From assembly GCA_031772625.1 (NCBI GenBank), contig CM062813.1, positions 768,428,720 to 768,492,719 on the forward strand: DNA of 64,000 nucleotides, read 5' to 3'. The first letter of the stretch is position 1. Every line of letters begins with the position of its first letter. This document shows positions 10,862 through 24,136 of this stretch, piece after piece. The DNA comes from Pinus tabuliformis. Lineage: Eukaryota; Streptophyta; Pinopsida; Pinales; Pinaceae. A program made the position numbers and the translations under genes. Below the pieces are notes generated by a model that did not search any database, had not been told where the DNA came from, and saw only the letters and a program-made list of their open reading frames with translations.

Positions 10862-11440
10862 TGATCCAGACTTATGTAGGAATGTGAAAAAATACAGAAA
10901 TACGCATATACATAGAGATGCAGCATAAATAAAACTTCATTTCATTAATATCAAAGAAAAGAAATATGCTCACATACAAAAATGGAAATAAACTAGCTCG
11001 GGGGATGGTAGCTAATCTCTGAGAAGAGATGTGGTGGATACATGCCTCTAAACTATGTTACAATTAGGCTTGAAGGCCTATTTAGTATTGAGAAACAATG
11101 GAAAACCCTAAACATCCAAAAACTTAACCCTAGGAGATGAAGCGCCAAAATCATGGACCCCGTTTGGGAAAATTGGTAAATAAACTTCCCAGGGTCGTAA
11201 TTTTGGCGTACGATCTTTGTTTGACACGCACCATACGTTGTTAGAAATATCTATCATAGGACTACAACTTTCGACTACAAACATCTTTTAGGGTCTCAAA
11301 ATAACTTCGGAAGTTCGGGACTTGAAAAAATGCCAATAATAGTAAATTGTGCTACAATTAAGGAAATTGAAAAATTGAAAGAAACAGTGATGGGGGTCTA
11401 AATGGAATAGGCGAGTGGCCACCAATATCCAACTGGATCA
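10862..11440 (-). repeat. Family C LTR (5' LTR of the minus-strand fragment)
   Basis: On the plus strand it starts TGATCCAGACTTATG and ends CAACTGGATCA, about 579 bp. It aligns in reverse complement with the LTRs at 33296, 38488 and 60261. Next to its inner end CTCTGATACCA (10850-10860) is the complement of a TGGTATCAGAG initiator-Met tRNA primer-binding site. Confidence 0.85.
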
Positions 11441-12209
11441 CTAAATTGCATTGAACATGCTAAAAATAAACAGGTCATGGACAAACATATTAAGAGCACT
11501 CACCAATAAAGGTTATAGCTATATCAAGTTCTCAAAGTAAGCCATCTCCTGCACCAAGGTAAGTCGCTTACTAGGGGCCAAGTTTAACAAAAGTTTCCCT
11601 ATATTATGGATAAAATAAAAAAATGGAGCATTGGGTCTCTAGGGGGAGCGCTGATCCACATAGATATTTGTGGCAACTCACCTATTCCACTGGCTCATAG
11701 CACAATTTCCTATTTTAGCAATTTTAGTTCGTGAACTTCTTGAGCATTTTTTAGGCCCTAAACAATTTTTTTTGGGAAAACAAGATGATGATAATCAGAA
11801 ATTTTACTCCTCATATAGACCTTTCCAATGATAAAACATGCACACCAAAAAAATATCGTATGCCAAAGATACAACCCCAGGAATTTGATGTTCCAACTTA
11901 CCCCATCGGGGCCCATAAGCCTTTGGCACTTCATCTCCTAGGTTTAGGTTTTTGGTTGTTTAGGGTTTCTCATTGTTTCTTGATGATAAAAAGGCATTTG
12001 AGCCTCATTGTAACATAGTTCAAGAAGGTACATAGCCATCACATATTTTCTCAGAGATAAGCTACCATCGTTCGTGCTAGTTTGCTTTCATTATGCATGT
12101 ATATAATTTAACCATTTTTCATTTATTAATTGAAGTCAAGTTTCATTGTATCTCTATGTTTCATTTATAAATATGTGTTTTGTTTCATTCCCTTCATAAA
12201 TACAAATCA
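11441..12209 (+). mobile_element. Family C 3' end: pol tail, PPT and LTR (plus strand)
   Basis: 11441-11640 aligns with the end of the family C pol region (compare 38270-38480). A purine tract AGGGGGAGCGC (11641-11651) precedes the LTR starting TGATCCACATAG at 11652. The LTR is degraded and ends near 12209. Confidence 0.7.
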
Positions 12210-12737
12210 ATTCCAAACCAATCCACTTCTATAAAGTAGGATTCCTTTAAGGGGATTCCACTTCGCCCAATGAATTACTATATGCCAACATTGTCATCAA
12301 GTTGGTTATTTGGAGAATTAGTGTTTTGAAATCCATGCATATCTTCATTTTGTGAATAGAAACCCTTATTGAGATAAATTTCAAAAGGAGAAGAAGCATA
12401 AAAAATAAATAACTCATTATAATTACATAAGTTCTTGGCAATGGAATTGACAAGTCAAAATTTTATATAAGTCTTACTATCTAGTTTAGACATAGGTAAA
12501 GGATTTTCTATAAAGAAGCTACAAATGTAGATGAAATTCAGTTAATTGTTATAGATTATACTTGAAAATTGGCTCCAAGTGATACTCCTTTATAGCTTAA
12601 GAGAGTGAAGTACACAAATGAAATGAGAAAGGTACTTTGGAGTACATTGATAAAGAAAAAAATGGACCTATCTAGAACCTTCAAGGAGGAGGGTATGTTG
12701 TGAGAATAGCTATTGGTCAACCAAAGCCACCAAATAT
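12210..12737. other. Unassigned AT-rich spacer
   Basis: No coding sequence or recognised repeat. It is the left flank into which the copia-type element inserted. The matching right flank resumes at 18965. Confidence 0.4.
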
Positions 12738-12742
12738 ATGGT

Positions 12743-14468
12743 CGTTGGGAATAATACTGAGAGGGTGGGGGTGGGGGGGTGAATCAGTATTATCAAATCA
12801 ATAAAATAAAAATTCATGATCAGATTCATATACGCTACTTTAGTGAATGGAACTCGTGTGTGTACGCAATTGTTCTTAAGGAAACCAACCTATATCTAAT
12901 GAACTTATGATTTAGTTAATTCATCATATGTTGATCTTTAATTAGTGCATTAGTACTTAATTAACCATTAAACAGTAACCATGTGCAGTAATAACAGAAT
13001 AAGCAATCACACATAAGCAACACACCTGAACACCAAGATTTAAGGTGGAAACCCAATGCAGGAGAAAAACCACCTATTGTTGTCATCTTTGCCTTCTTTT
13101 AATATAAGAAAAAAACTATTTACAATCTTGTACTGGTGCAGACTCATACTAGTACGTAGGCACCCACCTGTAGAAGGCTACCACCTTCTCTCGTTCTCCA
13201 GCTTCTACTAGAAGGAAGCTACAACCCCCTAGCTCTTGTACTAGCCGATATGTTTACTAGTACGTAGGCGTCAGCCTACAGAAGGCTCCAACCTTCACTC
13301 GTTCTCCAGTTGCTACTGGAAGGGAGATCTAACTCGTTAGCTCTTGTACTGGCCGATATTTTTACCAATACGTAGGCACCGACGTACAGAAGGCTACGAC
13401 CTTCTCTTTTCCTCCACGGACCATGTTTCATTAATTTTCAGACTGGGTACTCCTGGTACACAACAACACAATATTAAGGCCATGTTTCAACCAATTTTCA
13501 TACTAGATCCATCAGTAATGTTGAAGTTCAAAATCAATCACCACTACAATACAACCAAACACTGAAAACCCATCAACACTGAAGCATATCACAATCAATC
13601 AATCTGAACATTCAAGACAATGTCACCAGAACACATAGTAGAACCTAGAACTCTGCATCAACAACTAGAACCAATTACAACTTCAAATATCATATTACAT
13701 AATGTATACGCTACTTAGAAGTGTCGAACCAGTGTGTAGATGCGCCTTCACCAAGGCGAACCAGCTTATAGATCTGCAAATACTAACTTAAAACTTCACA
13801 ACTATTCCAGTCTTCAGTCATACCCAAATCATAACATTTACAGAATAAAACATGCATTACATTCAGATCTAGTGCATCCATTATCAGATCATACAATGAT
13901 AATTCATTTCAGGTTTCTTGATCCTGATCCAACATTGTATCCAAAGGTGCACGTGATATTTCAGATCATATCATTACCATAGCCCTTACAACATAAGATA
14001 TACTTCAGATAGAAGTATTCATGAGAAACCCATTCATTTTCACACCTTGGCCCTTTGATCTTCTCCTCCTTATATACTTAGATCCTTTATCAATACCTCA
14101 AACCAAAACCATAGTTATGTTGCTGGCATTCTTTGATGGTATCAATATTCTTTGTCGCGCTCATTACCATTGGTCAATACCATGGTAGGAAACCCTGGTA
14201 TCCCTATCCTTAATTTTCCATCCCATACACACTTTTTCTTCTATGAAAGTGCGTGCATACACATATGCTCCTTTTGTTATGTGAACCCGCGCATATACGC
14301 TACTTGAAAAAAGTGAACTAGTGTATACTTCTTAAACAATTCTCTTTATTCAATCTCTGGAGTCTAATATGTAATCCTTTGTTGTTAACATGTTGCACTA
14401 TGAACTGCCATCATTCATCATATATGAGAGTTGCCATCAAGGACAAAACGTGTACCATAATGCCAACA
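12743..14468 (-). repeat. Copia-type 3' LTR
   Basis: Direct repeat partner of 17263-18959. Both start near GAATAATACTG plus a G-run and end ACCATAATGCCAACA or ACCATAATGCTAATA. A roughly 109-bp unit is repeated about three times within it (13118-13420), as in the other LTR. LTR differences are scattered, mostly transitions, indicating an old insertion. Confidence 0.9.
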
Positions 14469-15560
14469 ATATCCCGCTTTGGACATGATGGCATCCATAT
14501 TGGTGTTTATTATGAAAAGTTGTAGAACCTGTTAGATATATCAAATAACACCAAGATACTCTCCCCCTTTGACATCAAGGGCAAAGAGCGGACAAAGATA
14601 TTCTCCCCCTTAGTGATGCACTATGTTGTCCATGCTCCCCCTGAGCACATGCAGAGTTTTCAGAATGACTCAATAACTTAACTGTGTGAGTATGACCTGC
14701 CTATCACAAGTGACTCATACATACATCAATCACCCAACCAAGTGGGGATATACCAAATGTTCATACATGACTGAAAAATCGCAATTATTACATCATCCTT
14801 CCCATGCATATTAGGGTTACAAATTACATCAGAGGTCTTTACACGACCTTTACATCAAATGATATACATGACATTTATAACAAGGACCAGTGATCTAAAC
14901 AAGATCATGATAGTTATCAGCAACTATCATACACCATATATGATATATATCATAAGCATCTGTCGGCAGCATCAAGATCAACAACATGTATATGTCCATC
15001 ATCAAAAGAGTCATTTGAATCAAAACAAATTTGTGAATCAAGAAGTATAAGTATCATCTTGTACCAAGGTCTTCTATTATAATGCCAACAATGCATTATT
15101 AGAAGCATATGCTCCCCCTGAACCTGTGCCAACTTTTCATTGTCAGATCTGATCATTGCATTTGTCAGTAAGAATCATCAAGGCATCATCATCAACCAGT
15201 TATTCATCAAGTTATTAAAAACTTATGAGGGACAAAAGCACTTCTACATATCATCAACAGACTATAATCATCATCAATCAGAACAAAAAAGATAATTGAT
15301 AATTGATTGAACCATTTTAGACCCCTTTTCCTGAGTCTGTCCCACTGCTTCTTCAACAAAACAACATATACGCGATTGTGCAGCTTCTAACTCGCGTATA
15401 TACGTGCCTTGTATTCATAATAACTGCATATGATAATTGGAATACTAAAGTTTCACACTTTCAGCTCCCCTTGGGTCTATGATGTCTATATACTGAGCTA
15501 TGCCACATCATTCTGACAGCAATACCTTGGATTGTGATGTTGTTTTCTCCTTTTGGTATG
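14469..15560. other. Non-coding internal part of the gag-only element
   Basis: No pol motifs on either strand. CTCCCCCT-type tracts occur near 14561, 14602, 14634 and 15111, which are GGGGGAG polypurine-like tracts on the sense strand. Confidence 0.6.
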
Positions 15561-15569
15561 GTGGCCGAA

Positions 15570-17199
15570 ATTTTCTCCTGCATTATTTTGCTATATGCCC
15601 AAACTTGTTACAAGTATAACATCTTATATTTTTCATATTCCTTCTATTGCAATCAATGGCTTTGTGACCAAACATATTGCAAGAAAAACAATATCCCTTA
15701 AAGTACCTGGAAAATGATGATATTTATGTGTAACGGTTATTATCTTGAACCATTCTACTTCTGCATTTGGCTGCAACATGTCCAAAACTATGACATATAA
15801 AACATTCAAAATTATTCATCTGAGTATAGCACTGATTATCACTTCCATAGTCAGGAGTAAATGATTTTCTTTGAAGTCTTTCTTTCCTTGGTTGTTGATG
15901 GGGTTGACCTCTTATCTCCTTGTTGAGCATTTCAGATTTTCTATTAGATTTCCTTGCCTTATCTTGTGAGCTAGATTCACCTTCAATAGTTTCATGAAAA
16001 CCAAGACCAGTCTTTATAAGAGGAGAATACTAAACTTTGTTGATTTCATCTAATGTTTCATATCCTTTAGCAAATATAAGATTCAAATTTTTTGTCTTCT
16101 CAAGTTATTTTCTTAGACTTACTACTTTACACTCTAATATTTCATTGTTCTTGTCCTTTTCAGTGAGTTGATGTGTCACTGTCTCTATGACTATATCCTT
16201 TTCTGCGAAACAAATTTTTAGTTATGTGATTACTTTAAAGAAATCTTCCTTTTCTAAGGTATATTTTTCATATGCCATGAGTAGTTTAATATCTTGATCA
16301 TCTTCTTCACTATTATACAGGCCATCACTACCTTCATGAGTATAATAACTTCTTCTATTACCTTCTGCATAATCTGTCCTTTTCCATGAGGGCATTTAGC
16401 AGCAAAATTACCACCTCTTTTATAAGAAAAACATTTGAAGGGAAGCTTACCTCTAAATCTTTCGGAACCCCACTAAAGTTTCTTCACAAAGTTTACTTCT
16501 TCTTCTTCTTATATATATCTTGATTCTTTGATATATTCCTTTTCTTTTCCTTTTGCAGAAGCTTTGAAAACGGCTTCTTTGATTTCTGATGGACCTCCTT
16601 TCCTCATTTCAAAGGTAGTTAAAATTCCATGAACTTGAACAATAATAATGGATTGTAGATCTTTCTTTTCTTCAATGGCAGATACTTTTGACTCAAATTT
16701 AGAAGATAGAGATCTCAAAATTTTCTCAAATATAGTAGCCACCTATATTTATTCACCCAGATTTCTCATATGATTTACAATCCCATCTACTCATAAAAAA
16801 ATAATTAGCAATACTTTCATCACTATGCATCTTGAGAGTTCCATACTGGGTTCTGACAGTTTGGAGTTTAGCACATTTTACCTGGGAGTCTCCTTCATAG
16901 CTCTGAATGATTTTGTCCCATATTTCCTTGGCTGTGTTGAACTGCATGACTTTGACAAATTCTAATTCTGATAGACTTCCTAATAGAGCATTGACAGCTT
17001 TGGCATTAATTTCATATGATTTCTTTTCTGCTGGATCCGTGGGGACTGTTGCTGGATATTGGTATCCTTTCTCCACAATTTCCAAAACCTTAGCTCCAAG
17101 TGACTAAAGATAGGCTCTAGTTCTTGTCTTCCAATATACTAAGTTATCTTCATTGAAAATTGGTGGTCTGATAGATCCCATTCCTTCGTGATTGCTCAT
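15570..17199 (-). pseudogene. Copia-type gag with several zinc knuckles
   Basis: The start is the ATG at 17199 (complement). The N-terminus reads MSNHEGMGSIRPPIFNEDN, then the UBN2/DUF4219-type copia capsid segment (16753-17085). A stop at the LQSLGA site, a frameshift near 16790 and other breaks split the frame. Near the C-terminus there are three CX2CX4HX4C knuckles: CFICHSFGHVAAKC (about 15763-15804), CFSCNMFGHKAIDC (about 15648-15690) and CYTCNKFGHIAK-stop-C (about 15580-15622). A fourth, degenerate one (C to Y, H to N) lies near 16396-16437. Gag would form particles and bind RNA. It is inactive in this copy. Confidence 0.75.
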
Positions 17200-17262
17200 C
17201 TTGAGAGATATTCCTTCAAGCGATCAAGCTTCTTTTGAAGGACCTGCTATGATACCATTTGT

Positions 17263-18959
17263 TGTGAATAATACTGGGGGGGGTGAATCAGTATTATCAA
17301 ATTAATAACTTTTTTTTCATAATCAGATTCATATACACTACTTCAGTGAATGGAACTCGTGTGTGTACACAATTGTTCTTAAGGCAACCAACATATATCC
17401 AGTGAACTTATGATTTAGTTAATTCATCATATGTTGATGCTTAATCAGTGCATCAATACATAATTAACCATTAAACAGTAACCATGTGCAGTAATAACAA
17501 AATAAGAAATCACACATGAACACCAAGATTTAAGGTGGAAACCCAATGTGGGAGAAAAACCACCTGCTGCTCTCGTCTCTATCTTCTTTTAATATAAGAA
17601 AAAACTTGTTTACAATCTTGTACTAGTGTAGACTCATACCGGTACGCAGGCACCCACCTACAAAAGGCTACAACCTTCTCTCATTCTCCAGCTTCTAGTG
17701 AAAGGGATCTACAACCCCCTAGCTCTTGTACTAGCCGATATGTTTACTAGTACTCAGGCACCGACCTACAGAAGGCTCCAACCTTCACTCGTTCTCCAGT
17801 TGCTCCTGGAAGGGAGATCCAACCCCCTAGCTCTTGTACTGGCCGATATGTTTACCAGTACGTTAGCGCTGACCTACAGAAGGCTATGACCTTCTCCTTC
17901 CCTCCAAGGATCACATTTCATTATTTTTCAAACTTGATACTCCTGGTACACAACAACACAATATGAAGGCCATGTTTCATCCAATTTTCATATTGGACCC
18001 ATCAGTAACATTGAAGCTCAAAATCAATCACCACTGCAATACAACCAATCATTGAAAACCCATCAACACTGAAGCAAATCACAATCAATCAATCTGAACA
18101 ATCAAAACACTATCACTAGAACACAGAGCAGAACCCATAACTCTGCATCAACAACCAGAACCAACTGCAACTTCAAACATCATATTTCATAATGTATACA
18201 CTACTTAGAAGTGTCAAACCAACATGTATACACGCCTTCACCAAGGCGAACCAATGTATAGATCTGCAAATACTAACTTAAAACTTCACAGCTATTCCAG
18301 ACTTCAGTCATACCCAGATCATAACATTTACAGAATAAAACATGCGTTAGCATTCAAATCTAGCCCATCCATTATCAGATCATACAATGATAAGTCATTT
18401 CAGGTTTCATGATCCTGATCCAACATTGTATCCAAAGGTGCACGTGATATTTCAGATCATATCATTACCATAGCCCTTACAACATAAAATATACTTCAGA
18501 TAGAAGTATTCATGAAAAACCCATTCACTTGCACACCTTGGCCCTTTGATCTTCTCCTCCTTATATACTTAGATCCTTTGTCAATACCTCAGACCAAAAC
18601 CATAGTTATGTTGTTGGTATTCTTTGATGGTATCAATATTCTTTGTCATGCTCATTACCATGGGTCAATACCATGGTAGGAACCCCTGGTATTCCTATCC
18701 TTAATTTTCCATCCCATACATGCTTTTTCTTTTGTTAAAGTGCGTGCATACATATACACTCCTTTTGTTCTGTGAACCCACGTGTATATGATACTTGGAC
18801 AAAGTGAACCAACGTATACTTCTTAAACCATTCTCTTTCTTCAATCTCTGGAGTCTGATCTATAATCCTTTGTTTCTAACCTATTGCACTGTGAACTACC
18901 ATCATTCATCATATATGAGAGTTTCCATCAAGGATAACACTTGTACCATAATGCTAATA
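17263..18959 (-). repeat. Copia-type 5' LTR
   Basis: Starts TGTGAATAATACTGGGG next to the primer-binding site (17246-17257, GCTATGATACCA on the plus strand) and ends ATAATGCTAATA. It contains the same triplicated roughly 109-bp block (about 17618-17910) as the other LTR. Confidence 0.9.
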
Positions 18960-18964
18960 ATGGT

Positions 18965-21900
18965 ATTAAATACATTTATCAAAGCGATATTGAATAATAA
19001 TGTAAAGTTTAAGATTGAATCCCTCCAACATAATTCTCGTTTTGAACCTAACATGCAAGAATATCAATGATGATAGTCTGACTTCAAGTTCTGAAATACT
19101 ACGAATCAAAACTAAATCAATTTTTTGGCAATGATAGAACAACATAAAAATTCGTCTCCTCGACAAGATATTCACAATTCAATCAATCTCCTCAAAGTAT
19201 ATTATTTGGGAAGATATGGCATGAAATCTAGAATACTTTCATTTCTCTTCAATCACCATTAGGATGTTGTCTAACACCTAATTGTGTCTAAATTTATAGA
19301 GTTGTTCAATGATTCTATTTGTTCAATAATTGTAGAATGGTGATCCCATTTATTCACAAATTAGCAAAGGGAAAGTTCACAAATGGAAAATATTCACTTC
19401 CAAAAATTCTACTCTCTTTCAAAATTCATTTCAAATGAACCATTCAACATCCATATTGGTAGTTTTTTAGACATAAGATTATTTCAAAAAAAATAGATTG
19501 AAGTTTGAAGATGATACCAATTTATGTAGTTGTTCATGTTGCTTTATTAGTATAATTATTTAGAGTTGTGATTGAGGAGAGAAATGTTACACTATGAGTC
19601 CCTTGACAACCACAATGTCTGAGATCACATTATTATGAGTTGTTATCCTTATCTACTAATGATACTTTGTCACTATCCACTTATGAGTTGTCAATGAGAT
19701 CTATTGTAAAACTCCATCCCACCCCCTTGCACTCCCTCAGACTATGGAAGGTATTAATTTATAATAACATGATTTTCAAGGTCTATTATGAAGATGGGGT
19801 TATTAGAATCCTCTTTTCCCAATGTTATCAGAAACACAAAGTAAATACCACCATTGTGTTCAACATGTTAAGATATTTTTGACAATATAAATTTTATCTC
19901 AATCTGACTCTTAGATTGAAATTTATGCCATTTTAAAGTTTATCTCATTAAACCTTGCCATGTCAGAAAGGCACTTCCATGTGGCACCCAAGTGTGACCC
20001 ACCTGGCTCTACCACATCTCCCATGGTCCAACGTGGCACCCACATGGCCACATCAGGTCATCGTGGCACCTACCACCTCATCTCACACTAGCGGGACCCA
20101 ATAGGCCTACCCCACCATGTAATTTCATAGTTCTTCATTATATCTAAGCTAAGGTAAATATAGGGTGCACATAGAAAATCATAATAGCACAACCCTCAGT
20201 CCCCTTGGATTACCAAATACATCCTCCCAAGTGGGGCCTACCCTCGAATAACTTTACACTCCATGGGGAAATCTATCCCTTGCTCAATATTCACCCCAAG
20301 CGTGTCCCACACTAGATGCTTTTGTCGTGCATATTAACAAAATCATGTGATATCCATTCTTGGGGAAAATATGGTGTGCAAAAAATTTCCAATGTGGCAT
20401 CCTCCTTGGACTCTCGAATGACCCTAATACAAACCTATTTTTGTGAGGTAATTTGACCTCACACCAATAATCTCCAAACGAGCCCCACTATAGGTCTCTG
20501 ATATTAATTTATTCCTTCCATGAAATTATGGCCCATTCTAAATTTGGTGTTGCAAACATTTGCATTATGCACAAACACCCAAATCACCTGGATCAACTAG
20601 ATGAAAAAAGCCTAAAAACATATTTAACCCAAAAACAATATCCTGCTAAAATAAACCATTCGACCACATATACAAAATCCTTACAATAACTTATCTAGTC
20701 CCAGATACAAAATCCTACCAATAACTCGTGCAGCTCCAAATTCAAAATATGACTTCTACAACTCTTAAACTTATAAAGTCTAAGGACTTCAAGGGACTTA
20801 GCTAGAGTTCTCCTTGAAACCTGACATTGCTTAGAACACCAAAATCTACAGGAATGAGACCCTTATCCAAATACTAAACATTTGAAATATTATACATAGC
20901 CATAAGACAATCAATCGACCTATTAACATGCCTACTATCAAGCACTGAAACAAGCTAAACCATAGCTACTACTATTGTATAAACTCAAATATAGCAGCAT
21001 CACATTATACCACAAAATGGATCCCAAGAAAACACTTTCAGATCTATTGACATGTCGTACATTGAACCAAACAATGTCTTGTACTAAGAAAGGTAATCAA
21101 CAACCTTAAATAATCAGAGATCCATGATATTCACCACATATTAGATAATGGAATTTACACCTTGTAATAGTCTAGCTAAGCACATCCAACATCCATGCAT
21201 ATTTATGTAAATAACTTTGTAAATCATGAGGATATCAACAAACACCTTGATCCATAAGCTAAATGATGACCATGAATGCATCTAAAGCAAACCATTCACC
21301 ATGAACATACAAATATCTCAACAACCTTCCTGAGATAGAGTCATTCCATGTACACAACACATAAATTGAACTCTTAATAAGATAACCATGATTATGGCAG
21401 CGAGCTGCCCAAACTTATACCTATATAAAGATCACTGAAAATTTATGAAATCATAGTTAATCCTGAGTGGTTTCAGATCACCAATCAGGGACATATCAAG
21501 AAACCTGTAAATAATTGAGAAGGTTGCAAACACATAACTCAAATAGCTCATAATTATCGTAGATATGCAAGTTATCTAGTCAACAATGGTTATAAAATGA
21601 GTCTGACATTCTTTTGTAAATGATACATGATTAATCATTAGACACAAGTACAATAAGGCATATCATAGCATATAATACAACATGTATAAACAAGTATACT
21701 TATCTGAATAACTTGAAATGTATAGCAACTAAAGGAGGGACTTCCACTCTCCACCCAACCATAGGCCAGCTACACTCAAGGAAAATTTTAGGGGCTAATA
21801 TTCGTAGGTGGGATAAGTTTTTACGATTTGTCCAAAAAAAGATTCACCAATTTCCATTTTTTTCTAAAATTTATTTGCCTAAATTTTATAGTATAAAATT

Positions 21901-24060
21901 ATTTTACCTTTCAAATTACCAAAATTTTATGTAAACTATATATAAAATAGCTAAAATTTTGCATATGTTTACAAGGATATTAACAAACATTTTGCAGATT
22001 GCATATTAGGGACTAGTGAGATTTTCCAACATTTTTAAACTTTAAGACAAATTTCCATCCTTAAAATTTTCCCTGGCTACACTACAACTTTCCTTGCAAC
22101 TGACTACGCCTGAGCCGGATCCAAGGTCTAAGGAAATTCTTGCACAGGGAAAGGGTTCACCCCAATGGGTTCAACATAATTTCAAGAGATGGAGTCCACT
22201 GTTCTAATGATTCACCAACTCAACAAATAATAGTCAATGGTCCATTCCCTCACTTAAGTTAACATAGGCCACATAGACATAGAAAAGAACTCAATGGTTA
22301 TAAAACATAGCCATGTGGATGATCACCTAGGTAACAAAGAGTAGGCCATCAGTTCAATGGAAAAATCCTTAGAAACTATGGGAATGTGAGCTAGTTAAGG
22401 CTGACCATTATCCATTTCAAAGCATCCAACACCCCTTCTTCTCTTTTCTTGCAACTACCATAGCCCAACTTGGCTCTTCAGCTCATCCTCTCTTTGATCT
22501 ATGAGGGAGAAGCCCAAGGAATGGACACCACCTTCCCCTTTGTACTACCAAGTCTAATCACGCCTTTTCATATGTTGGGAGGTGATTCAACCTATTATGC
22601 CATCTCCTCACTCTTAAGGTGAGGGCATCACCACTTCTTCACTTTGTAATGCTCATCAATGAGTTTTTCTAGCTTTAGTTCAGATCCAGTCATATCACAT
22701 AACATATGTCAGACAACTGATTGACTAAGTATACAGTCCACCATGGCATTTAATTCGGCTAGTATGGGTCATGTCTTTTCAAGTAATACAAGCGAGAAAG
22801 TAGGCTTTGGACATTAAAGTGGCTTCAAATAAAGTAGGTGAGAAAGCAAGTTTCTCTCAGGACAAGGATCTGTACCAACCAGTCATGCTCCTTCCACGCT
22901 AGTGTTACAATCACAATCATCATTACAATGAGCAGGGGTTGAATAGGGGGATGTTACATCTATATATAAAGGAGGTCAAATACATATATTATATATTGAT
23001 ATTGTCAAGGATGAATACATATGTAGAATATGGATTAAACCTAGCATAGAAACTAGGCCTAACTACACATAGCCATTTGAAGCCCTAGGTTAACTAATTG
23101 CGTGCAATATTCTAAAAGATAAATATTCTATGAACTCAAAAATTAAAGATATTAAAAATTCCTACACCCAAAGAAAAAACCAAGGTTTCTTAGCCTAGAC
23201 ACCCAAAACCTATTGTTACAAGTAAAAATAATAAAAAAGCCAAGGAAAACTAATTTATCAAAGGCTTAATGAAGCAACCACCTAGTCAAGCAAGGTAATG
23301 AGTCAAATTCTCAAACATAGTATCCAATGGATGTTAGATGTTTTGTTATTATAGTCTATCAAACAACCTTATATGGATATCTAAACCACAAACAAAATAA
23401 AAGTAAAGAAAAAGACAACACATGACCTAGCTTATTCCATTTTTTATACTATGTGAGAAAAAATATACAAGTAAAATGTTATACATCTCAAATCTAAGGC
23501 ATAAGACAAAGTAAATAATGAAAACTATTTTTTATGGCAATTGAAATGATGACTTACAAACAATATCTCAATAGTGGTTGTTGTAGTAGTCTCAATATTG
23601 GGTCTTCTAGCGAAAGGTATTCCATAGTTGTTGTAGCAATTTCAACATTGATTATTGTAGCAAAAGATGTTTCAAAGTCGTTCCGAGAAAAGGTTCTCTA
23701 CAATCAATGTTTAAATTACATTTTAAAAACTAAAAAATATTTAATATAATTTTTTTTTATAAACTAAACCACTTATAATTTTCCTAATTTTTTACTCAGT
23801 TTAAAATAAAACCTACCAAGGTATCTAACCCCTGAAGTACGTAGAGAATATCAAAATCAGAGTCGAGTAAGGTTGTGAATCACAAAGTTTAAAAAAATAA
23901 ATAAAAATAACGTCAACATACATCCACGTGATGGATGTACCATCACAGTCAATATGGGAATCACCGCAGTCTGTGATTTGCAGAAAAAGTTTAAGATGAA
24001 AAAGCGTTGAATGGACGACTTTGAAGTTACAGGCGTACATAAATGTTGAAGTTTGGTAAA
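18965..24060. other. Gene-poor intergenic DNA
   Basis: About 5 kb with no convincing coding region or recognised element on either strand. GTGGCACC recurs several times between 19990 and 20075. A GAATAGGGGGA tract followed by TGTTACATCTATATATAAAGG near 22943-22970 could be a polypurine tract and LTR start, but no second LTR was found, so I do not call an element. Confidence 0.4.
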
Positions 24061-24064
24061 GACT

Positions 24065-24136
24065 TTTCAAGTCAGGATATGGCCCACGTGACGGCCGCTG
24101 CCAGGCAACCAATAAATACAGAGCAGTCCATGTTGC
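24065..24136 (+). promoter_or_regulatory. Promoter-like block with G-box (first copy)
   Basis: CCCACGTGACGG contains a CACGTG G-box and is followed about 25 bp later by AATAAATACAGAGCAG, a TATA-like element. A diverged copy lies at 24973-25035. No gene start was found directly downstream of either copy. Confidence 0.3.

Larger units (their letters stand above)
9463..11440 (-). mobile_element. Family C gypsy fragment (5' LTR, gag, protease), minus strand
   Basis: Reading the minus strand: 5' LTR 11440-10862, primer-binding site, gag from about 10820, then the protease region, cut off at about 9463. It matches the two family C units at 33296-60872. The rest of pol and the 3' LTR are absent from the left side, so no target duplication can be checked. 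Its LTR end directly abuts a plus-strand family C 3' end at 11441. Confidence 0.8.
12743..18959 (-). mobile_element. Gag-only Ty1/copia-type LTR element (TR-GAG type)
   Basis: Two 1.7-kb direct repeats flank a 2.8-kb internal region, bounded by a 5-bp duplication ATGGT (12738-12742 and 18960-18964). On the minus strand the order is 5' LTR (18959-17263), primer-binding site complementary to initiator tRNA-Met with one mismatch (17257-17246), gag (17199 to about 15570), 1.1 kb of non-coding DNA with several GGGGGAG tracts, then the 3' LTR (14468-12743). No integrase, reverse transcriptase or RNase H is encoded, and there is too little room for them. This fits the terminal-repeat-with-GAG class, which depends on an autonomous partner. 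Terminal TG/CA have decayed to CG and TA at some ends. Confidence 0.85.

Noticed and set aside
22943..22970. Polypurine tract followed by TGTTACATC as a 3' LTR
   Set aside because: No partner LTR, pol or duplication could be found nearby.
23825..24112. Minus-strand 95-codon frame as a DUF26 or other gene fragment
   Set aside because: The cysteine pattern does not match DUF26 (C-X8-C-X2-C), and the plus strand carries promoter-like sequence instead.
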